A DNA stretch of 64,000 bases from Microbulbifer sp. YPW16 (GCF_021290385.1 NZ_CP089928.1:2526501-2590500); one strand, 5' to 3'; positions 1 through 9,940 are shown, counted from the stretch's first letter. Numbers and translations are program-made. Notes: a model not told the origin generated them from the letters alone.

Positions 1-71
1 CCAGGATCCCCAGCAAACCTTGCCACATAAACAACATTTCCCCCCGCGCAAGGCGGCGCGATTACTAAACC

Positions 72-683
72 ATGACAGAGACACCAGCAACGACTCCCTG
101 GCGCCATGTGCCCAATCTTCTCTCCGCCCTGCGCATCCTGTTGATTCCGGTCATTATCTGGTTGTCACTGAACCAATATGCCGAGGCTGCACTGGCGGCC
201 TTTATGGTTGGTGCCCTGACGGATTTACTGGACGGCCAGTTAGCCCGGCGCTGTGGCTGGCATTCCCATCTTGGGGCAATGCTGGACCCGGTAGCGGACA
301 AACTTTTTGTGCTCTGCCTGATGCCACTGATCTGGCAACTGAGTTCCGTGCTGGCCCTGTTCGTGTGGCTGGTGATTATCCGTTACACCCTTCAACTCAG
401 TGTTTTCCCGGTATTGATGGGCTGGCTAAAGCGGCCGTTCAAGGTTGCCCCCAGGCTGGTACCCAAGGTGGCAACCCTGGTTGCCTTCCTGGTACTCGGC
501 CTGGGCTTCGCCCAGCCGGTGGCACTGGAGTGGACGCCGCACTATACCCACACCGGAAACTTCTTTGGCCGCTCTATCCAGGCTGCGAGTGCCTTCGGTT
601 GCCTGCTGGAAGCCTGGGTGCTGGTCACCTTCCTGCCCCGTTACGCACAGATTATCGTCGGTACCCACGATACTTTCGAATAG
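72..683 (+). CDS. CDP-alcohol phosphatidyltransferase family protein
   Basis: Membrane enzyme of the CDP-alcohol phosphatidyltransferase family, which joins a CDP-activated lipid or alcohol to an alcohol acceptor in phospholipid synthesis. The family signature DGxxAR-x8-GxxxDxxxD is complete: D51, D54-G55, A58-R59, G68, D72 and D76, the four Asp being the metal ligands. The rest of the 203 residues is hydrophobic, with several membrane segments. It may be a PgsA-like (glycerophosphate) or another head-group enzyme; the acceptor cannot be told from sequence. The ATG at 72 puts the signature at the usual distance from the N-terminus, but I see no good ribosome binding site. The next gene converges from the opposite strand. 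Confidence 0.85.
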   Translation: MTETPATTPWRHVPNLLSALRILLIPVIIWLSLNQYAEAALAAFMVGALTDLLDGQLARRCGWHSHLGAMLDPVADKLFVLCLMPLIWQLSSVLALFVWLVIIRYTLQLSVFPVLMGWLKRPFKVAPRLVPKVATLVAFLVLGLGFAQPVALEWTPHYTHTGNFFGRSIQAASAFGCLLEAWVLVTFLPRYAQIIVGTHDTFE

Positions 684-767
684 CGACGGTAACCGAATCA
701 CGGCCACGGGCCTGGTAATTGTCGCGGCCGCAGCGGAACTATTACCCGGGCCGGGCGCAACGTTGTG

Positions 768-2219
768 TCAGTGACGCCAGAAAGCCGGGGTCAGTAATAC
801 CAGCAGGGTAAAGATTTCCAGCCGGCCCATCAGCATTGCCAGGATCAGGAACCACTTGGCCACCTCATTGACCGACCCATAGTGCGCGGCTGCATCCCCC
901 AGTGCCGGGCCGATATTGCTGAGGCAGGAGGCCACGGTTGAAAAAGAGGTGACAAAATTCTCACCGGTGGCCATCACGATAATTGTCAGCACAAAAAACG
1001 ACAGGATATAAACCGCAAAAAATCCCCACACGGCATCGGTCACCCGGTCCGGTACGATCTTGCCGTTGACCTTGATCGGCACCACCGCGTTGGCGTGTAC
1101 CAGCCGGTTCAGTTCGCGCATACCCGATTTCATGATCAGCATACCGCGTACCGCCTTGATGCCCCCGCAGGTGGAGCCGGCACAGGCGCCGAGAATCCCC
1201 AGCATCAATAACACATAGGGCAGGAAGGCCGGCCAGGCGGAGAAGTTTTCCGAGGCGAAACCGGCCGTGGTACCAATGGAAACCACCTGGAAGAAACCGT
1301 GCAGGAAGCTGCTGCCGGGAGAAAAAATCCCCAGCCAATAGAGGTAAAGGCTGATCAACACCGCGGAGCAGAGGGTCAGGGTCACCCAGAAGCGAAACTC
1401 GGAATCCCGCCAGTAATGGCCCAGGGTGCGATTGCGGAAGGCGAAGAAGTGTAGGCCGAAGTTGATTGCCGCGGTGAACATGAAAAAGATACAGATCGCC
1501 ATGATGGCATGGTTGTTGGCGTAGAAGCCCATGCTGGCGTCGTGGGTGGAGAAACCGCCGTTGGCCACGGTGGAAAACGCATGGCCCACCGCATCAAACA
1601 CCGTCATGCCGGCCCACCAGTAGCCGAGGCCGCAGAGCACGGTGAGGATAATGTAAATCACAAACAACGCCCGTGCCGTCTCGGCGATCCGTGGCGTCAG
1701 CTTGGTATCCTTGACCGGTCCGGGTGTCTCCGCCTTATACAGCTGCATGCCGCCGATACCCAGCATCGGCAGGATCGCCAGTGCGATCACGATCACCCCG
1801 ATACCGCCAAACCACTGCAGTTGTTGCCGGTAGTAGAGGATCGCTGGCGGCAGGCTGTCCAGCCCGGTGATCACCGTGGCGCCGGTGGTGGTGAGCCCGG
1901 ACAGCGACTCGAAAATTGAGTCGGTGATACCCAGGTTGGGTTGCGGGCTGATAATCAGGGGCAGGGAACCGAAGCTGCCCAGTACCAGCCAGAAAAGCGA
2001 GGTCACCACAAAGCCGTCACGGGTGCGCATCTCCTGGCGCAGGTCGTGTACCGGCAGCCACATGAACAGGCCGGTAATCAGCGTGATGGCGAAGGCGATG
2101 CTGAAGGCGGTATGGGTGCCGTCTTCATACCACAGGGACACGCCGATGGGCGGCAACAGCGTCAGGCTGAATACCGTCAGCAGGATCCCGAAAACTCGCG
2201 CAATTACTGCAATTCGCAT
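768..2219 (-). CDS. trkH: Trk potassium uptake membrane subunit TrkH
   Basis: Potassium-translocating subunit of the Trk system in the inner membrane; it works with the cytoplasmic regulator TrkA encoded just upstream on the same strand. The 483 residues hold the four pore-loop repeats of the SKT family: LTTTGATVITG (about residue 110), VANGGFSTHD (about 217), VSIGTTAGF (about 315) and SCLSNIGPALG (about 430). Length matches TrkH/TrkG proteins. The trkA-trkH gap of about 117 bases is filled by an inverted repeat, so the two may be one transcript with uneven expression. The protein ends in hydrophobic residues plus Trp-Arg-His, as usual for the family. Confidence 0.93.
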   Translation of the reverse strand: MRIAVIARVFGILLTVFSLTLLPPIGVSLWYEDGTHTAFSIAFAITLITGLFMWLPVHDLRQEMRTRDGFVVTSLFWLVLGSFGSLPLIISPQPNLGITDSIFESLSGLTTTGATVITGLDSLPPAILYYRQQLQWFGGIGVIVIALAILPMLGIGGMQLYKAETPGPVKDTKLTPRIAETARALFVIYIILTVLCGLGYWWAGMTVFDAVGHAFSTVANGGFSTHDASMGFYANNHAIMAICIFFMFTAAINFGLHFFAFRNRTLGHYWRDSEFRFWVTLTLCSAVLISLYLYWLGIFSPGSSFLHGFFQVVSIGTTAGFASENFSAWPAFLPYVLLMLGILGACAGSTCGGIKAVRGMLIMKSGMRELNRLVHANAVVPIKVNGKIVPDRVTDAVWGFFAVYILSFFVLTIIVMATGENFVTSFSTVASCLSNIGPALGDAAAHYGSVNEVAKWFLILAMLMGRLEIFTLLVLLTPAFWRH

Positions 2220-2253
2220 CGGCGCCTATCAGCCTGTTATTGAATATGTTTTG

Positions 2254-2325
2254 GTAGGAGCGGCCCATGGCCGCGAAAAGCGCAGGGCGATGGCGCCCCT
2301 GATCGCGGCCATGGGCCGCTCCTAC
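2254..2325. repeat. REP-type inverted repeat pair (REPIN-like) between trkA and trkH
   Basis: Two perfectly complementary 23-base arms, 2254-2276 and 2303-2325, begin GTAGGAGCGGCCCATGG and enclose 26 bases that can also pair (GGGCG/CGCCC). The GTAGGAGCGGC core resembles REP sequences of Pseudomonas and relatives, which are spread by RAYT transposases and often sit between genes of one operon. I see no other full copy in this window. As RNA it would form a long hairpin that could protect the trkA message or reduce trkH expression. Confidence 0.75.
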
Positions 2326-2336
2326 AAAATAAAAAC

Positions 2337-3722
2337 CTAGAAAAAACTGAATCCCACCTGGAACAACTGCTCCACATGGCGCGTGTGGCGACGGTCCACC
2401 AGGAAAACGATGACGTGGTCATCGGTCTCCACCACCACGTCGTCATGGGCAATCAGCACCTCGCTGCCGTGATCCCGCTCACGCACGATGGCGCCGATGG
2501 CGGCCCCCTCCGGCAGGTCGATGTCCTCGATCTTGCGGCCCACCACCTTGGAGGTGCGCTTGTCGCCGTGGGCGATCACCTCGATGGCCTCGGCGGCGCC
2601 ACGGCGCAGAGAATGCACGTTGACCATATCGCCCCGGCGCACATGGGTCAGCAGGCTGCCGATGGTGTTCTGCTGCGGCGAGATGGCGATATCGATCTCA
2701 CCGCCCTGCACCAGCTCGACATAGGCGCGGTTGTTGATCAGGGTCATTACCTTGCGCGCCCCCAGTCGCTTGGCCAGCAGCGACGACATGATATTGGCCT
2801 CGTCATCGTTGGTGAGCGCGAGGAAAACATCCGTGTCCTCGATATTTTCCTCCAGCAACAGGTCCTGGTCCGAGGCGCTGCCGTGCAGGATGATGCTGTT
2901 GGAGAGCTCTTCCGACAGGTAGATGCAGCGCTCGTGGCTCTGCTCGATGATCTTGACCGTGTACCGGTTCTCCAGCTTGTGCGCCAGGCGCAGGCCGATA
3001 TTGCCGCCGCCGGCAATGGTTACGCGCTTGTAACCGTGCTCGAGGCGCCGCAGCTCACTCATCACCGCGCGAATGTCGGCGCGGGCGGCAATAAAGAACA
3101 CCTCGTCACCGGCCTCGATGACGGTGTCACCCTGGGGAATGATGGGGCTGTTGCGGCGGTAGATGGCCGCCACGCGGGTATCCACCTTGGGCATATGCTG
3201 GCGCAGGTAGCGCAGCTGGTGGCCCACCAGCGGCCCGCCCTGGATCGCCCGTACCGCCACCAGCTGTACGCGGCCACCGGCGAAATCCAGCACCTGCAGC
3301 GCACCGGGGTGCTCCATCAGCCGGGCAATATACTCGGATACCAGTTGCTCGGGGCTGATCAGCACGTCGATGGGAATCGACTGGGGGTCGAACAGTTGCG
3401 GGTACTGCAGGTAGGCGGCGGCGCGCACCCGGGCAATCTTGGTGGGCACGCGGAACAGCGAGTGGGCAATCTGGCACGCGGCCATATTGGTTTCGTCGTT
3501 GTTGGTGACCGCCACCAGGATGTCGGCATCCTCGATTCCGGCTTCCTGCAGGATATCGGGATGCGAGGCGTGGCCGGCGACAATGCCGATATCGATGCGG
3601 TCGCGTAACTCGCGCAGGGTTTTCTCGTCGCTGTCCACCAGCACAATATCGTTGCGTTCGGAAGCCAGGCTTTCCGCCAGTGAGCCTCCCACCTGGCCGG
3701 CGCCGAGAATGACAATTTTCAT
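2337..3722 (-). CDS. trkA: Trk system NAD-binding regulator TrkA
   Basis: Cytoplasmic regulatory subunit of Trk potassium uptake, which binds NAD(H) and gates TrkH. It has two RCK (TrkA-N plus TrkA-C) units: the first Rossmann glycines are at the start ([13 protein letters not shown], residues 4-16), the second at about residue 237 ([13 protein letters not shown]), each followed by a TrkA-C regulatory domain. The 461-residue length is normal. It lies about 75 bases downstream of rsmB on the same strand, the def-fmt-rsmB-trkA order seen in many gammaproteobacteria, so potassium uptake is probably co-transcribed with translation genes. Confidence 0.95.
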   Translation of the reverse strand: MKIVILGAGQVGGSLAESLASERNDIVLVDSDEKTLRELRDRIDIGIVAGHASHPDILQEAGIEDADILVAVTNNDETNMAACQIAHSLFRVPTKIARVRAAAYLQYPQLFDPQSIPIDVLISPEQLVSEYIARLMEHPGALQVLDFAGGRVQLVAVRAIQGGPLVGHQLRYLRQHMPKVDTRVAAIYRRNSPIIPQGDTVIEAGDEVFFIAARADIRAVMSELRRLEHGYKRVTIAGGGNIGLRLAHKLENRYTVKIIEQSHERCIYLSEELSNSIILHGSASDQDLLLEENIEDTDVFLALTNDDEANIMSSLLAKRLGARKVMTLINNRAYVELVQGGEIDIAISPQQNTIGSLLTHVRRGDMVNVHSLRRGAAEAIEVIAHGDKRTSKVVGRKIEDIDLPEGAAIGAIVRERDHGSEVLIAHDDVVVETDDHVIVFLVDRRHTRHVEQLFQVGFSFF

Positions 3723-3797
3723 ATTATTGAGTTTGGCTCGCGGCCGCGGCCGCCCTGACTGTTATTGTCCGGCCCCGCGCCGGTTATGCCGCGGGTA

Positions 3798-5108
3798 TCA
3801 CTGCGGGGCCTTGCGGAGGAGGGCATAGAAAAATCCGTCGCCACCACCGGCGTCGGGAAAGACCTGCATCCCCGCTGCCTGCGGCTCGCCCCATGGCACC
3901 CCGCCAAGCATCTGTGGTGTATTGTCGCTCGCATCCCCTGTCTCCGCAATGAAGCGGGCGACTACCGCGCTGTTTTCCTCCGGCAGGATCGAGCAGGTGG
4001 CGTACAGCAGGCTGCCACCGGGGCGCAGCAGTTGCCACTGGGCCCGCAGAATGCGCGCCTGCAGTTCCGCCAGGGCGTCAATATCCTCTTCGCGCCGCAC
4101 CAGCTTGATGTCCGGGTTGCGGCGGATCACGCCGGTGGCAGAGCAGGGGGCGTCCAGCAGGATGCGGTCGTAGGGCTCGCCATCCCACCAGTCGCGGGTC
4201 TCCGCGGCGTCGGCACACAGCAGCTCGGCGCTGGCACCCATGCGCTCGAGGTTCTCCGCCACGCGGTCGAGTCGCTCTTCATCGATGTCCAGGCATGCCA
4301 GCTGGATAGTGGGCTGCAGTTCCAGCAGGTGACAGCTCTTGCCACCGGGGGCGGCGCAGGCATCCAGTACCCGCTCACCCGCGGCCGGCGCCAGCAGCAG
4401 CGCCGCCAGCTGGGCCGATTCATCCTGCACGCTGACATCCCCATCGGCGAAGCCCGGCAGGTCGCTCACCGCCTGCGCCTCCTCCAGCACCACGCCCACC
4501 GGTGAAACGGCGGTGGCGCGGGCGGCGATGCCGGCGCCGGCCAGCTGCTCCAGGTAGGCCTCGCGGGAGACCCGGGCCGTATTGACGCGCAGGATCATGG
4601 GCGGGGCGGTATTGTTGGCGCGGAAGATTTCTGCCGCACGGACGTCCCAGGCGGCCTTGATGCGCCGCTGCAACCAGGCCGGGTGCATGGAACTGAATTG
4701 CGGGTTGCCGGACAGCTTGCGCTGCAACTGCTCGCGGTTGCGCTGGGCATTGCGCAGCACGCCGTTGATCAGCCCGGTGGAGCGCTCCAGCTTGAGCGCG
4801 CGCGCCGCCTCCACGGTGGCAGAAATTGCGGCGTGATCGGGGATGCGGGTGTACTCCAGCTGGTACAGGCCAAGCAGCAGCAGTGCCTGCACGCGTGTGT
4901 CGCCCGGGACACGGCGCACCAGCTTGTCCGCCAGCAGTTGCAGTCGCGGGGCAGTGCGGGCACAGCCGTAACAGAGTTCGCGCAGCAGGCTGCGATCGCG
5001 CTCCGCCACGGATTGCTCGGCCCGTGGCAACAGGCGCGCCAGGGAGCCCTGGCCCTCGAGCAGGGTGGCGACCACCCCGGCCGCCGCGGCGCGGGTATCA
5101 GTGGTCAT
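3798..5108 (-). CDS. rsmB: 16S rRNA m5C967 methyltransferase RsmB
   Basis: Methylates C967 of 16S rRNA using S-adenosylmethionine. The N-terminal third is a NusB-like RNA-binding domain; the C-terminal part is a Rossmann methyltransferase with the SAM loop LDACAAPGGKSCHL, the motif DAPCSATGVIRRNPD and the catalytic Cys motif YATCSILPEEN. The reading frame stays open far upstream into fmt, but the real start is the ATG at 5108 (MTTDTRAAAA), which gives 436 residues, the family length. That start overlaps the fmt stop by 11 bases, so the two are translationally coupled. Confidence 0.93.
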   Translation of the reverse strand: MTTDTRAAAAGVVATLLEGQGSLARLLPRAEQSVAERDRSLLRELCYGCARTAPRLQLLADKLVRRVPGDTRVQALLLLGLYQLEYTRIPDHAAISATVEAARALKLERSTGLINGVLRNAQRNREQLQRKLSGNPQFSSMHPAWLQRRIKAAWDVRAAEIFRANNTAPPMILRVNTARVSREAYLEQLAGAGIAARATAVSPVGVVLEEAQAVSDLPGFADGDVSVQDESAQLAALLLAPAAGERVLDACAAPGGKSCHLLELQPTIQLACLDIDEERLDRVAENLERMGASAELLCADAAETRDWWDGEPYDRILLDAPCSATGVIRRNPDIKLVRREEDIDALAELQARILRAQWQLLRPGGSLLYATCSILPEENSAVVARFIAETGDASDNTPQMLGGVPWGEPQAAGMQVFPDAGGGDGFFYALLRKAPQ

Positions 5109-6072
5109 TGTCTGTGACTCCGCCGAGCCGCTGGCCCGGTGTAAAGAGGTCCGGGTAGCCCCGGAGGATTTCCTCCGCGGCCAGTGCCTTCTTGCCCGGC
5201 AGTTGCAGTAATTGCAGGCGCAGCGCCTCGCGGCCGCAGGCCACCAGGATGCCCTCGTCATCGGCGCCGAGGATAGTGCCCGGCGCATCACTGTGGCAGC
5301 CCCGCTCCAGCTGGGCGCGGTAGATCCGCAGCCGCTGTTCGCCGCGGGCATCGGAATAGGTGGTCCAGCACACCGGGAACGGGTTGAAGGCGCGGATCTG
5401 GCGCTCGATTTCCGCCGCCGGGCGCTGCCAGTCGATACGCGCCTCTTCCTTGCTGATCTTGGCGGCGTAGTTGGCCTGGCTGTCGTCCTGGGGCCGGGGC
5501 CGTGCCGTGCCGTCCGCCAGCTGTGCCAGCGCCTCGAGCAGGGCCGGGCCACCGATTTCGGCGAGCTTGTCGTGCAGGCTGCCGCCGGTATCCACCGCGG
5601 TAACCGGGCAGCGGCTTTCCACCAGCACGGGGCCGGTATCCAGGCCGGCCTCCATCTGCATGATGGCGACGCCGCTTTCCGGGTCACCGGCCTCAATGGC
5701 GCGCTGGATCGGCGCCGCGCCGCGCCAGCGCGGCAGCAGGGATGCATGTACGTTGACACAGCCCAGGCGCGGTGTATCCAGCACCACCTGCGGCAGGATC
5801 AGGCCGTAGGCCACCACCACCATTACATCGGCACCGAGCGCCGCCAGTTCCGCCTGGGCGGTTGCATCGCGCAGGCTCAGGGGCTGGTAGACGGGGATTT
5901 CGTGGCTCTGCGCCAGCTGTTTGACCGGGCTGGCGAGCAGCTTCTTGCCGCGCCCCGCGGGGCGGTCGGGCTGGGTGTAGGCGGCGACTACGCTGTGCTC
6001 GCTGTCGAGCAGCGCCTGCAGGTGCACGGCGGCAAAGTCCGGAGTGCCGGCAAAAACAATCTTCAGGCTCAT
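5098..6072 (-). CDS. fmt: Methionyl-tRNA formyltransferase
   Basis: Transfers a formyl group from 10-formyltetrahydrofolate to Met-tRNA(fMet) for translation start. The N-terminal hydrolase fold has NVHASLLPRWRGAAPIQ with the catalytic Asn and His, and the Asp-containing stretch MQMEAGLDTGPVL. The C-terminal part is the tRNA-binding OB-like domain. The 324-residue length is typical. Peptide deformylase, which later removes the formyl group, lies just upstream on the same strand, and rsmB overlaps its 3' end. Confidence 0.95.
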   Translation of the reverse strand: MSLKIVFAGTPDFAAVHLQALLDSEHSVVAAYTQPDRPAGRGKKLLASPVKQLAQSHEIPVYQPLSLRDATAQAELAALGADVMVVVAYGLILPQVVLDTPRLGCVNVHASLLPRWRGAAPIQRAIEAGDPESGVAIMQMEAGLDTGPVLVESRCPVTAVDTGGSLHDKLAEIGGPALLEALAQLADGTARPRPQDDSQANYAAKISKEEARIDWQRPAAEIERQIRAFNPFPVCWTTYSDARGEQRLRIYRAQLERGCHSDAPGTILGADDEGILVACGREALRLQLLQLPGKKALAAEEILRGYPDLFTPGQRLGGVTDNDH

Positions 6073-6198
6073 AACATCAATGTTCTGGAATGGCGGGAAT
6101 CGGGTTGGCCAGCGGCAATTGCCAATAGTGTAGCGAGCCGCTGGCTGGAGGCGTGCGCCGGAGCACGGGCGCCGGCACTGTGACTGTGAGGCAGCCGG

Positions 6199-6705
6199 TC
6201 AGGCGCGCTTGCGCTGGGCTTTTTCCAGCTTGGAGCGGATGCGGTTGCGCTTCAGGGGCGAGATGTAGTCAACGAACAGCTTGCCGTCCAGGTGGTCCAG
6301 CTCGTGCTGGATACACACCGCCAGCAGGCCCTCGGCCTCCATGGCGAAGGCCTCGCCGTCGCGGTCCAGGGCCTTCACGCGCACGCGGCGCGGCCGCTCC
6401 ACCGTCTCATAGAAGCCGGGCACCGACAGGCAGCCCTCGTCGTACTGGTGGATCTCCGGGTCCAGCACTTCCACTTCGGGGTTGATAAAGACCAGCGGCT
6501 CGCTCTGGTCTTCGGATACATCCATCACCACGATGCGCTGGTGCACATTTACCTGGGTGGCGGCCAGGCCCACCCCGGGGGCCTCGTACATGGTTTCGAA
6601 CATGTCGTCCAGCAGGGTGCGCAGCTCGTCGGTAACGGTTTCGACGGGCTTGGCGACCTGACGGAGGCGGGGATCGGGGAATTCTAGGATCTCGAGCTTG
6701 GCCAT
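6199..6705 (-). CDS. def: Peptide deformylase
   Basis: Metalloenzyme that removes the N-formyl group from nascent proteins. All three family motifs are present in 168 residues: GVGLAATQV (residues 45-53), EGCLSVP with the Cys metal ligand (about 90) and QHELDHLDG with the two His ligands and catalytic Glu (about 132). It is the first gene of the minus-strand def-fmt-rsmB-trkA run; the fmt gap of about 126 bases is longer than the others. The LysM gene is divergent, so the roughly 180 bases between them should hold both promoters. Confidence 0.95.
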   Translation of the reverse strand: MAKLEILEFPDPRLRQVAKPVETVTDELRTLLDDMFETMYEAPGVGLAATQVNVHQRIVVMDVSEDQSEPLVFINPEVEVLDPEIHQYDEGCLSVPGFYETVERPRRVRVKALDRDGEAFAMEAEGLLAVCIQHELDHLDGKLFVDYISPLKRNRIRSKLEKAQRKRA

Positions 6706-6889
6706 ATCACCTGTGACAAACTTCTAGTAAACATGGAACTTGCGCTGATAACATAATGATCGCGCTCGATATTTGCCGCAAGGAGCTGCTGCAGGCCGTG
6801 CCTGCCGGATGCTGTTAACAATGCTCCCGCCACCTCGGCTGTGGCCCGGCGCTGAGAATTATAGCGATAAAGAGCATAGGAATGCTTCC

Positions 6890-7951
6890 ATGAAAAAAAT
6901 TATTCTGGCCGCCGGCCTCCTGCTGGCCGCCGCGTTCGGCATCCAGGCGGCCGACGTGCGCCTCAATCCGGACCACCCGGACGAGTATGTGGTCCAGAAG
7001 GGCGACACCCTCTGGGACATCTCCGGCACTTTCCTTTCCCAGCCATGGTACTGGCCGGAAATATGGCAGGTGAACCCCCAGGTCGAAAACCCCCACCTGA
7101 TCTACCCCGGTGACCGCCTGCGCCTGGTGTATGTCGAGGGCCAGCCGCGCCTGCAACTGGAGCGCGGGCCGCGCCCGTACCGCCTGTCTCCGGGCGCCGA
7201 CCGGCTCGAGCCGCAGGTGCGCCGCGAGGCGGTGGGCGAGGCCATCCCCGCCATCCCGCTGGACGCGATCAACGCCTTCCTGTCCCGCACCCGCATCGTC
7301 GAGCCCAATGCCTTCGAGGGTACTCCGTACGTGATTTCCGGTGAGGACCAGCGGATCCTGATGGGTGCCGGCGAGCGCATCTATGCCCGCGGCGACTTCC
7401 GCGCGCCGCTGGCCTCCTACGGTATCTACCGCCCGGGCGAGCTCTACACCGACCCCTACACCGGTGAAGTCCTGGGGATGCAGGCGCTGGACGTGGGCGA
7501 TGTGGACCTTTACCAGCTGGATCCGGACCAGCGCCGCGATTTCTCCGTGGCCACCATGGAAGTGACCCGCACTTCCCGCGAGATCCGCCTCGAGGACCGC
7601 CTGCTGCCGGTGGAGGAGCGCTCCATTGCCGCACTGTTCCAGCCGGGCGCGCCGGCCACCCCGGTGGAGGGCGTGATCCTGGGCGTGGAAGAAGGCGTCA
7701 CCCAGATCGGTAAGTACGACGTGGTTGCCATCAACCAGGGCGAGCGCGAGGGCCTGCAGCCGGGCCACGTACTGGCGATCTACAAGCGCGGTGCCGTGGT
7801 GCGCGACCGCATCGAGCGCGAAAATGTGAAGCTGCCCGACGAGCGCGCCGGCCTGTTGATGGTTTTCCGCACTTTCGACAAGATGAGCCTGGGCCTGGTG
7901 CTCGAGGCCGACCGGGCCCTGGAAGTCCTGGACCTGGTCCGCAACCCCTGA
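6890..7951 (+). CDS. Secreted LysM-domain protein
   Basis: Exported protein of 353 residues with a clear signal peptide (MKKIILAAGLL through FGIQA/AD). One LysM peptidoglycan-binding motif follows directly (YVVQKGDTLWDISG through IYPGDRLRL, about residues 27-78). The rest is a conserved but uncharacterised region. The same gene, divergent from def and upstream of dprA, is found in Pseudomonas. The frame is open further upstream, but the ATG at 6890 starts a proper signal peptide. Presumably periplasmic and wall-associated; no catalytic domain is visible. Confidence 0.88.
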   Translation: MKKIILAAGLLLAAAFGIQAADVRLNPDHPDEYVVQKGDTLWDISGTFLSQPWYWPEIWQVNPQVENPHLIYPGDRLRLVYVEGQPRLQLERGPRPYRLSPGADRLEPQVRREAVGEAIPAIPLDAINAFLSRTRIVEPNAFEGTPYVISGEDQRILMGAGERIYARGDFRAPLASYGIYRPGELYTDPYTGEVLGMQALDVGDVDLYQLDPDQRRDFSVATMEVTRTSREIRLEDRLLPVEERSIAALFQPGAPATPVEGVILGVEEGVTQIGKYDVVAINQGEREGLQPGHVLAIYKRGAVVRDRIERENVKLPDERAGLLMVFRTFDKMSLGLVLEADRALEVLDLVRNP

Positions 7952-8034
7952 TCGATCGCGGGGCGCCGGTCGCCCCGGTCCCGCTGGCCGCCCAGCCAAA
8001 CGGGCGCGCCACCTGACAAAACTCCGGAAGACGC

Positions 8035-9177
8035 ATGGATGCGCTGACTCCCACCATGGCCCTGCTGCGCCTGGAGGGCCTGGGCCCCGCCCGTTACTGG
8101 CAACTGCTGGACCGTTACGGCTCCGCTGCCGCGGCCCTTGATTCCCTGCCCCAGTCACTGCTCGACAGGCTCCCCCCGCGGGCGCGCCAGCAATGGCGTG
8201 AATATCGCCAGCGCGGTAGTGACTGTGCACTGCTGCAATGGGTGCGGGAGGAGCAGGCGCGCTGTCGTGACCGCGGCATACAACCCCTGGAACACTCCCA
8301 CGAGGACTACCCGGCCCTGCTGCGGGAGATTTCCCGGCCACCACCTGTCCTCTACCTCAAGGGCAATGTTGCCGCCCTGCACCTGCCGCAGGTGGCGGTG
8401 GTGGGTGCCCGCCGCGCCTCGCGCGCCGGGCTGGACAATGCCCACGCCTTTGCCCGGGAACTGGCCGCGGGGGGTTTTGCCATTACCTCGGGACTTGCGC
8501 TGGGCGTGGATGCCGCTGCGCACCGCGGTGCGCTCGATGCCGGCGGTGCCACGCTGGCAGTGCTCGGCAGCGGCATCGACCGGATCTACCCCCGTCGCCA
8601 CGATGCGCTGGCCGCAGAAATCATCGATCGCGGCGGTGCGGTGCTGAGTGAGCAGCCGCTCGGCAGCGCCGCCGAGGCCGCCAACTTCCCGCGCCGCAAC
8701 CGTATCATCAGTGGCCTCGCCCGGGGGGTATTGTTGGTGGAGGCGGCGGTCCGCTCGGGTTCCCTGATCACCGCGCGCCTGGCGCTGGAGCAGAACCGCG
8801 AGGTATTCGCCATCCCCGGTTCCATCCACAACCCGCTGGCCCGCGGCTGCCATGAAATGATCAAACAGGGCGCGGCGCTGGTGGAGACCGCGTCGGATAT
8901 CGTTACCCAGCTGGGGGGGATACATGTACCGGCGACGGCACCGCCGGCCACCCTCGAGGCGCTGCCGGTGGAAGAGGGACGGCTGGTGGTAGCGCTGGGC
9001 GGGGACCCGCGCAGCCTGGAGCAACTGGCGGCCGATACCGGCGCCGCGGCAGGCGAATTGATGGCGATACTGCTGCGCATGGAACTGGCCGGGCTGGTGG
9101 AGCAGGTGCCCGGTGGCTTCCAGCTGACGGCGCGGGGCGCCACCCACCTGCAGGCGCAGCTGACTGCTGCAGACTGA
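8035..9177 (+). CDS. dprA: DNA-processing protein DprA/Smf
   Basis: Binds single-stranded DNA and loads RecA during natural transformation. It has an N-terminal helix-hairpin-helix-like region (about residues 5-60), then the Rossmann-like DprA domain with VAVVGARRASRAG, TSGLALGVDAAAHRGAL and FPRRNRIISGLA, and a C-terminal winged-helix-like domain (about 310-375). The 380-residue length is normal. ATG at 8035 has GGAAG just upstream. No other competence gene is nearby, so DNA uptake cannot be inferred from this gene alone. Confidence 0.94.
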   Translation: MDALTPTMALLRLEGLGPARYWQLLDRYGSAAAALDSLPQSLLDRLPPRARQQWREYRQRGSDCALLQWVREEQARCRDRGIQPLEHSHEDYPALLREISRPPPVLYLKGNVAALHLPQVAVVGARRASRAGLDNAHAFARELAAGGFAITSGLALGVDAAAHRGALDAGGATLAVLGSGIDRIYPRRHDALAAEIIDRGGAVLSEQPLGSAAEAANFPRRNRIISGLARGVLLVEAAVRSGSLITARLALEQNREVFAIPGSIHNPLARGCHEMIKQGAALVETASDIVTQLGGIHVPATAPPATLEALPVEEGRLVVALGGDPRSLEQLAADTGAAAGELMAILLRMELAGLVEQVPGGFQLTARGATHLQAQLTAAD

Positions 9178-9343
9178 TATGGCAGTGAAAGCGGCGCCGA
9201 CCCGGCACATCCTTGGTGTGGTGGCGCCGGAAACACCCCACGCCGCCGCGATTTGCGCTTTATTGTTGGAAGCTCCCCCCGCGCGCGGCCGGCCCGAAAC
9301 AAGGGGCGGTGACCACAGCCCAGGCGAGACCCCGGGGCGGAAC

Positions 9344-9372
9344 TTGTTTTGCGCAGGCCAATCCGCTAGATT
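9344..9372 (+). promoter_or_regulatory. Possible sigma-70 promoter of purE
   Basis: TTGTTT at 9344-9349 and TAGATT at 9367-9372 are separated by 17 bases and lie about 40 bases before the purE start. The -10 matches consensus at four of six positions; the -35 is weak. The remainder of the dprA-purE gap (from 9178) shows no gene. Confidence 0.35.
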
Positions 9373-9412
9373 GCCGCGTCTTTACCGCATCGACTGTGTT
9401 GAGAGAGCTGAA

Positions 9413-9928
9413 ATGAGCAAGCCTTTTGTCGCCATCCTGATGGGTTCTGATTCCGACCTTCCAGTAATGGAAGCCGCCTTTGGCGTGCTGGAGAAGTTCG
9501 ACATTCCCTTTGAAGTGAAAGTCACTTCCGCCCACCGCACCCCGGAAAACACCCACAAGTACGTTACCGATGCCGACCAGCGCGGCTGTGCGGCCTTTAT
9601 CTGTGCCGCCGGCATGGCCGCCCACCTGGCCGGTGCGGTATCCGCTACTACCCTGAAGCCGGTGATCGGTGTACCGATCAATGCTTCCCTGGACGGCCTG
9701 GACGCCCTGCTGTCCACCGTGCAGATGCCCGGTGGTATCCCGGTGGCGACCGTGGCGATCGGCAAGGCCGGTGCCAAGAACGCCGCCTACCTGGCCGCGC
9801 AGATCATCGGCTCCTCCGACAAGGAGATGCACCAGAAGCTGGTGGATGAGCGTCGTGCCAACGCCGAGGCGATCATCGCCAAGGACGAGCAGCTGCAGAA
9901 AAACCTCGAGCAGCGCAAGTCCAAGTAA
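9413..9928 (+). CDS. purE: N5-carboxyaminoimidazole ribonucleotide mutase PurE
   Basis: Purine synthesis enzyme that converts N5-CAIR to CAIR. The class I PurE signatures are present: MGSDSDLPVME near the N-terminus, SAHRTPEN with the catalytic His, and AGMAAHLAGAV. Starting at the ATG at 9413 it has 171 residues, the class I length; the longer upstream frame has no relation to the family. The partner purK is not in the window. In Pseudomonas this interval between dprA and tsaC lacks purE as I recall, so its place here is a lineage feature. Confidence 0.95.
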   Translation: MSKPFVAILMGSDSDLPVMEAAFGVLEKFDIPFEVKVTSAHRTPENTHKYVTDADQRGCAAFICAAGMAAHLAGAVSATTLKPVIGVPINASLDGLDALLSTVQMPGGIPVATVAIGKAGAKNAAYLAAQIIGSSDKEMHQKLVDERRANAEAIIAKDEQLQKNLEQRKSK

Positions 9929-9940
9929 GCGGATCCGATC

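Noticed and set aside
3798-5759. Apparent 653-residue RsmB with a long N-terminal extension over fmt
   Set aside because: The extension is an out-of-frame reading of fmt; ATG 5108 gives the normal RsmB.
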